DNA of 32,014 bases from Rhodobacterales bacterium 32-67-9 (GTDB lineage Bacteria; Pseudomonadota; Alphaproteobacteria; Rhodobacterales; Rhodobacteraceae). A program made the translations under genes and the position numbers. The notes beneath the pieces were generated by a model. That model saw nothing but the letters and a program-made list of their open reading frames with translations. It made no database searches and had not been told where the DNA came from. Location: the NCBI GenBank assembly GCA_002280515.1, contig NCEA01000051.1:1-32014 (forward strand), written 5' to 3'. Each line of letters starts with the position of its first letter. Within the stretch, counting starts at the first letter, position 1. Below, in pieces: positions 30,508 through 32,014 of the stretch.

Positions 30508-32014
30508 ATGACGAACTATTCTATCGATTTCTCTTCGGGTGATCCGGTTGCCTATAATGCCAACGGCATTCCCCTCCCCGGCGATTTCACAGGCCTTCCC
30601 GCAGCAGGTGTGGCAAACGCACCGATCGACGGAAGCGCGTTGATTGACGGCGCCAATCAGGGTTCACGGGTGGAATCGCTTGCGCCCGACGATCTGGCGC
30701 TTGGCCAGATCACGCCTTTCCTTTTCGAGATTTCAGCGACCTCGGGCACCCAGAATTCCGATGGAGGTCTGACCTTCACGGCAGGCTGGAGCACGACCAC
30801 CACGAATGGCGCGGATTTCGGCTATGACGAGGCCTTTGGCGTCTACACGGCGTTCATCGACTATTCCGATCCGGCCAACGCCAATCTCAGCGGCAACGAG
30901 GAACTGGTCTTCTCCTGGACCTACGATGCCATGTCGGACCAGATCATCGGGACGTTCACGGTCACCGGGCTTGAGGCCGGTGAAACGCTCGTCGTTGAGT
31001 CCTGGCTGGTTCTCGATTCCGTCTTTCCGACCGGCTCGACTGGGAACGTTCAGTCCGCGCTTCTCACCGCGGCGGATCTCGACGGTGCGAATATCTCGAG
31101 CGGTAACCAGACCGTTCCCCTCAATCAGGTCAAGGATTTCGAAGACGCGGACGCCAATCTTCAGATCACCAAGACAGATCTCATCGACCCGGTTCATCCC
31201 GGTGATCTTCTGACTTACGAGATCACCGTGACCAACAATGGCCCTGCGGTCGCCAACATGGTGACCGTGACCGACGATCTCGATCCCTACACGACCTATG
31301 TGTCCGATACTGGCGGGGGGATCCTCGACGACAACGGCACGCCGGGCGACCCGAGCGACGACACCGTCTCCTGGGACCTCGGCGCGCTGAATGTCGGCCA
31401 ATCGGTTACCTTCCAGGTCACCGTGCTGGTCAATGACGATGCCCCGACAGCGGGCACGACCGACCTCAACAACCTGGTCACAGTCTCGGCCCTCACGGAC
31501 GATCCCGATCTGACGGACAACACCGCGAACGAACCTACGGATGTGCAATCCTTCAATCCCGCGTTCACCGTGACCAAGACGGCCGACGTTGCCAATGCGG
31601 ATGTGGGTGACGTGATCACCTACACGATCGCGATCACCAATACCGGCGATCAGGCGCTGACCAATGCGGTGATCACTGACCCCCTCGTGACCAACCTGAG
31701 CTTCGCCGGTGGGACGTTGAATGGCGACCTCGTCCTCGATGTGGGCGAGACGCATTACTACACCGGCACCTATACCGTGGGCCAGTCCGACATCGACGCC
31801 AACGGTATCGACGCGAACGGCGCCGCGGACGGCGACGGCGACATCGACAATACGGTGACGGTCAGCTTCGACCAGGTCGGCCCGGTGAGTGCGAGTGAGG
31901 AAGTGGGTGTGATCACCAACCCCGGGATCCAGATCGTGAAGACCGGGAAGGTCTACGACGGGGATGGCAACGCTGACGCTGACAACCAGGTGGACAGTGC
32001 GACGGACGAGGTGC
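30508..32014 (+). CDS. Large DUF11-type repeat surface/secreted protein, 5' part
   Basis: An uninterrupted frame of 502 codons runs off the window. It starts MTNYSIDFSSGDPVAYNANG, with GGGAG about eight bases upstream. No N-terminal signal peptide is visible, which fits type I secretion with a C-terminal signal, not seen here. An N-terminal domain of about 210 residues (unknown type) is followed by DUF11-like beta repeats: LQITKTDLIDPVHPGDLLTY, then FTVTKTADVANADVGDVITY, then IQIVKTGKVYDGDGNADADN. Asp/Asn/Gly-rich loops (DANGIDANGAADGDGDIDN) look calcium-binding. Likely an adhesin or surface-layer-associated protein. The family call is good; the role is inference. Confidence 0.8.
   Translation, partial: MTNYSIDFSSGDPVAYNANGIPLPGDFTGLPAAGVANAPIDGSALIDGANQGSRVESLAPDDLALGQITPFLFEISATSGTQNSDGGLTFTAGWSTTTTNGADFGYDEAFGVYTAFIDYSDPANANLSGNEELVFSWTYDAMSDQIIGTFTVTGLEAGETLVVESWLVLDSVFPTGSTGNVQSALLTAADLDGANISSGNQTVPLNQVKDFEDADANLQITKTDLIDPVHPGDLLTYEITVTNNGPAVANMVTVTDDLDPYTTYVSDTGGGILDDNGTPGDPSDDTVSWDLGALNVGQSVTFQVTVLVNDDAPTAGTTDLNNLVTVSALTDDPDLTDNTANEPTDVQSFNPAFTVTKTADVANADVGDVITYTIAITNTGDQALTNAVITDPLVTNLSFAGGTLNGDLVLDVGETHYYTGTYTVGQSDIDANGIDANGAADGDGDIDNTVTVSFDQVGPVSASEEVGVITNPGIQIVKTGKVYDGDGNADADNQVDSATDEV

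Overview
The window is high-GC DNA (by inspection) with densely packed operons, many ATGA-type overlaps and several insertion-sequence remnants. The gene families point to an alphaproteobacterium, most likely Rhodobacterales (Roseobacter/Paracoccus type). They include a tripartite tricarboxylate transporter with TctDE, tricarballylate dehydrogenase TcuAB, a PepSY/DUF2271/ApbE flavin cluster, a Hyf-like membrane complex, IS66, IS110 and IS3 pieces, and a DUF11-type adhesin. The taxonomic assignment is an inference.

Region 1 (1-653) is nested insertion sequences. The 5' end of an IS110-type transposase breaks an IS66 element inside tnpB; the IS66 tnpA and terminal repeat remain.

Region 2 (753-8109) is an extracytoplasmic flavin/heme redox locus. 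The minus strand carries two units. One is a small PepSY protein plus a diheme cytochrome b, ending at a clear terminator. The other is a secreted poly-Asp protein, a DUF2271 protein with a TGAS flavinylation-like motif, a PepSY-flavodoxin-FNR fusion, and the flavin transferase ApbE. Divergent to them is an OmpR-type response regulator followed by a sensor kinase split by a frameshift. A shared 22-bp box lies at nearly the same distance upstream of both minus-strand units and is a strong candidate site for the regulator.

Region 3 (8750-21926) is a tri/dicarboxylate catabolic island: TctE-TctD, divergent TctC, a TctA-TctB fusion, a PrpF/4-oxalomesaconate-tautomerase-like isomerase, a 71-aa unknown protein, a D-2-hydroxyacid dehydrogenase, a convergent AbrB-type membrane protein, a GntR/FCD regulator, TcuA, TcuB and an isocitrate/isopropylmalate-type dehydrogenase. 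A GTAT-N8-ATAC operator precedes the 71-aa gene and also lies between the AbrB gene and gntR. The set suggests uptake, dehydrogenation, isomerisation and oxidative decarboxylation of tricarballylate/aconitate or a related acid.

Region 4 (about 22046-29910) begins with an IS3-family tail. An XRE regulator translationally coupled to hyfB-C-E-F-G-I-like genes follows. The HyfG-like large subunit lacks the Cys pairs that hold [NiFe], so this is an energy-converting-hydrogenase-related (Ehr-type) complex and not a hydrogenase.

Region 5 (29911-32014) is an AT-richer intergenic stretch with repeats and hairpins, then the 5' part of a large repeat-containing surface/secreted protein that runs off the window. 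No tRNA, rRNA or CRISPR was seen.
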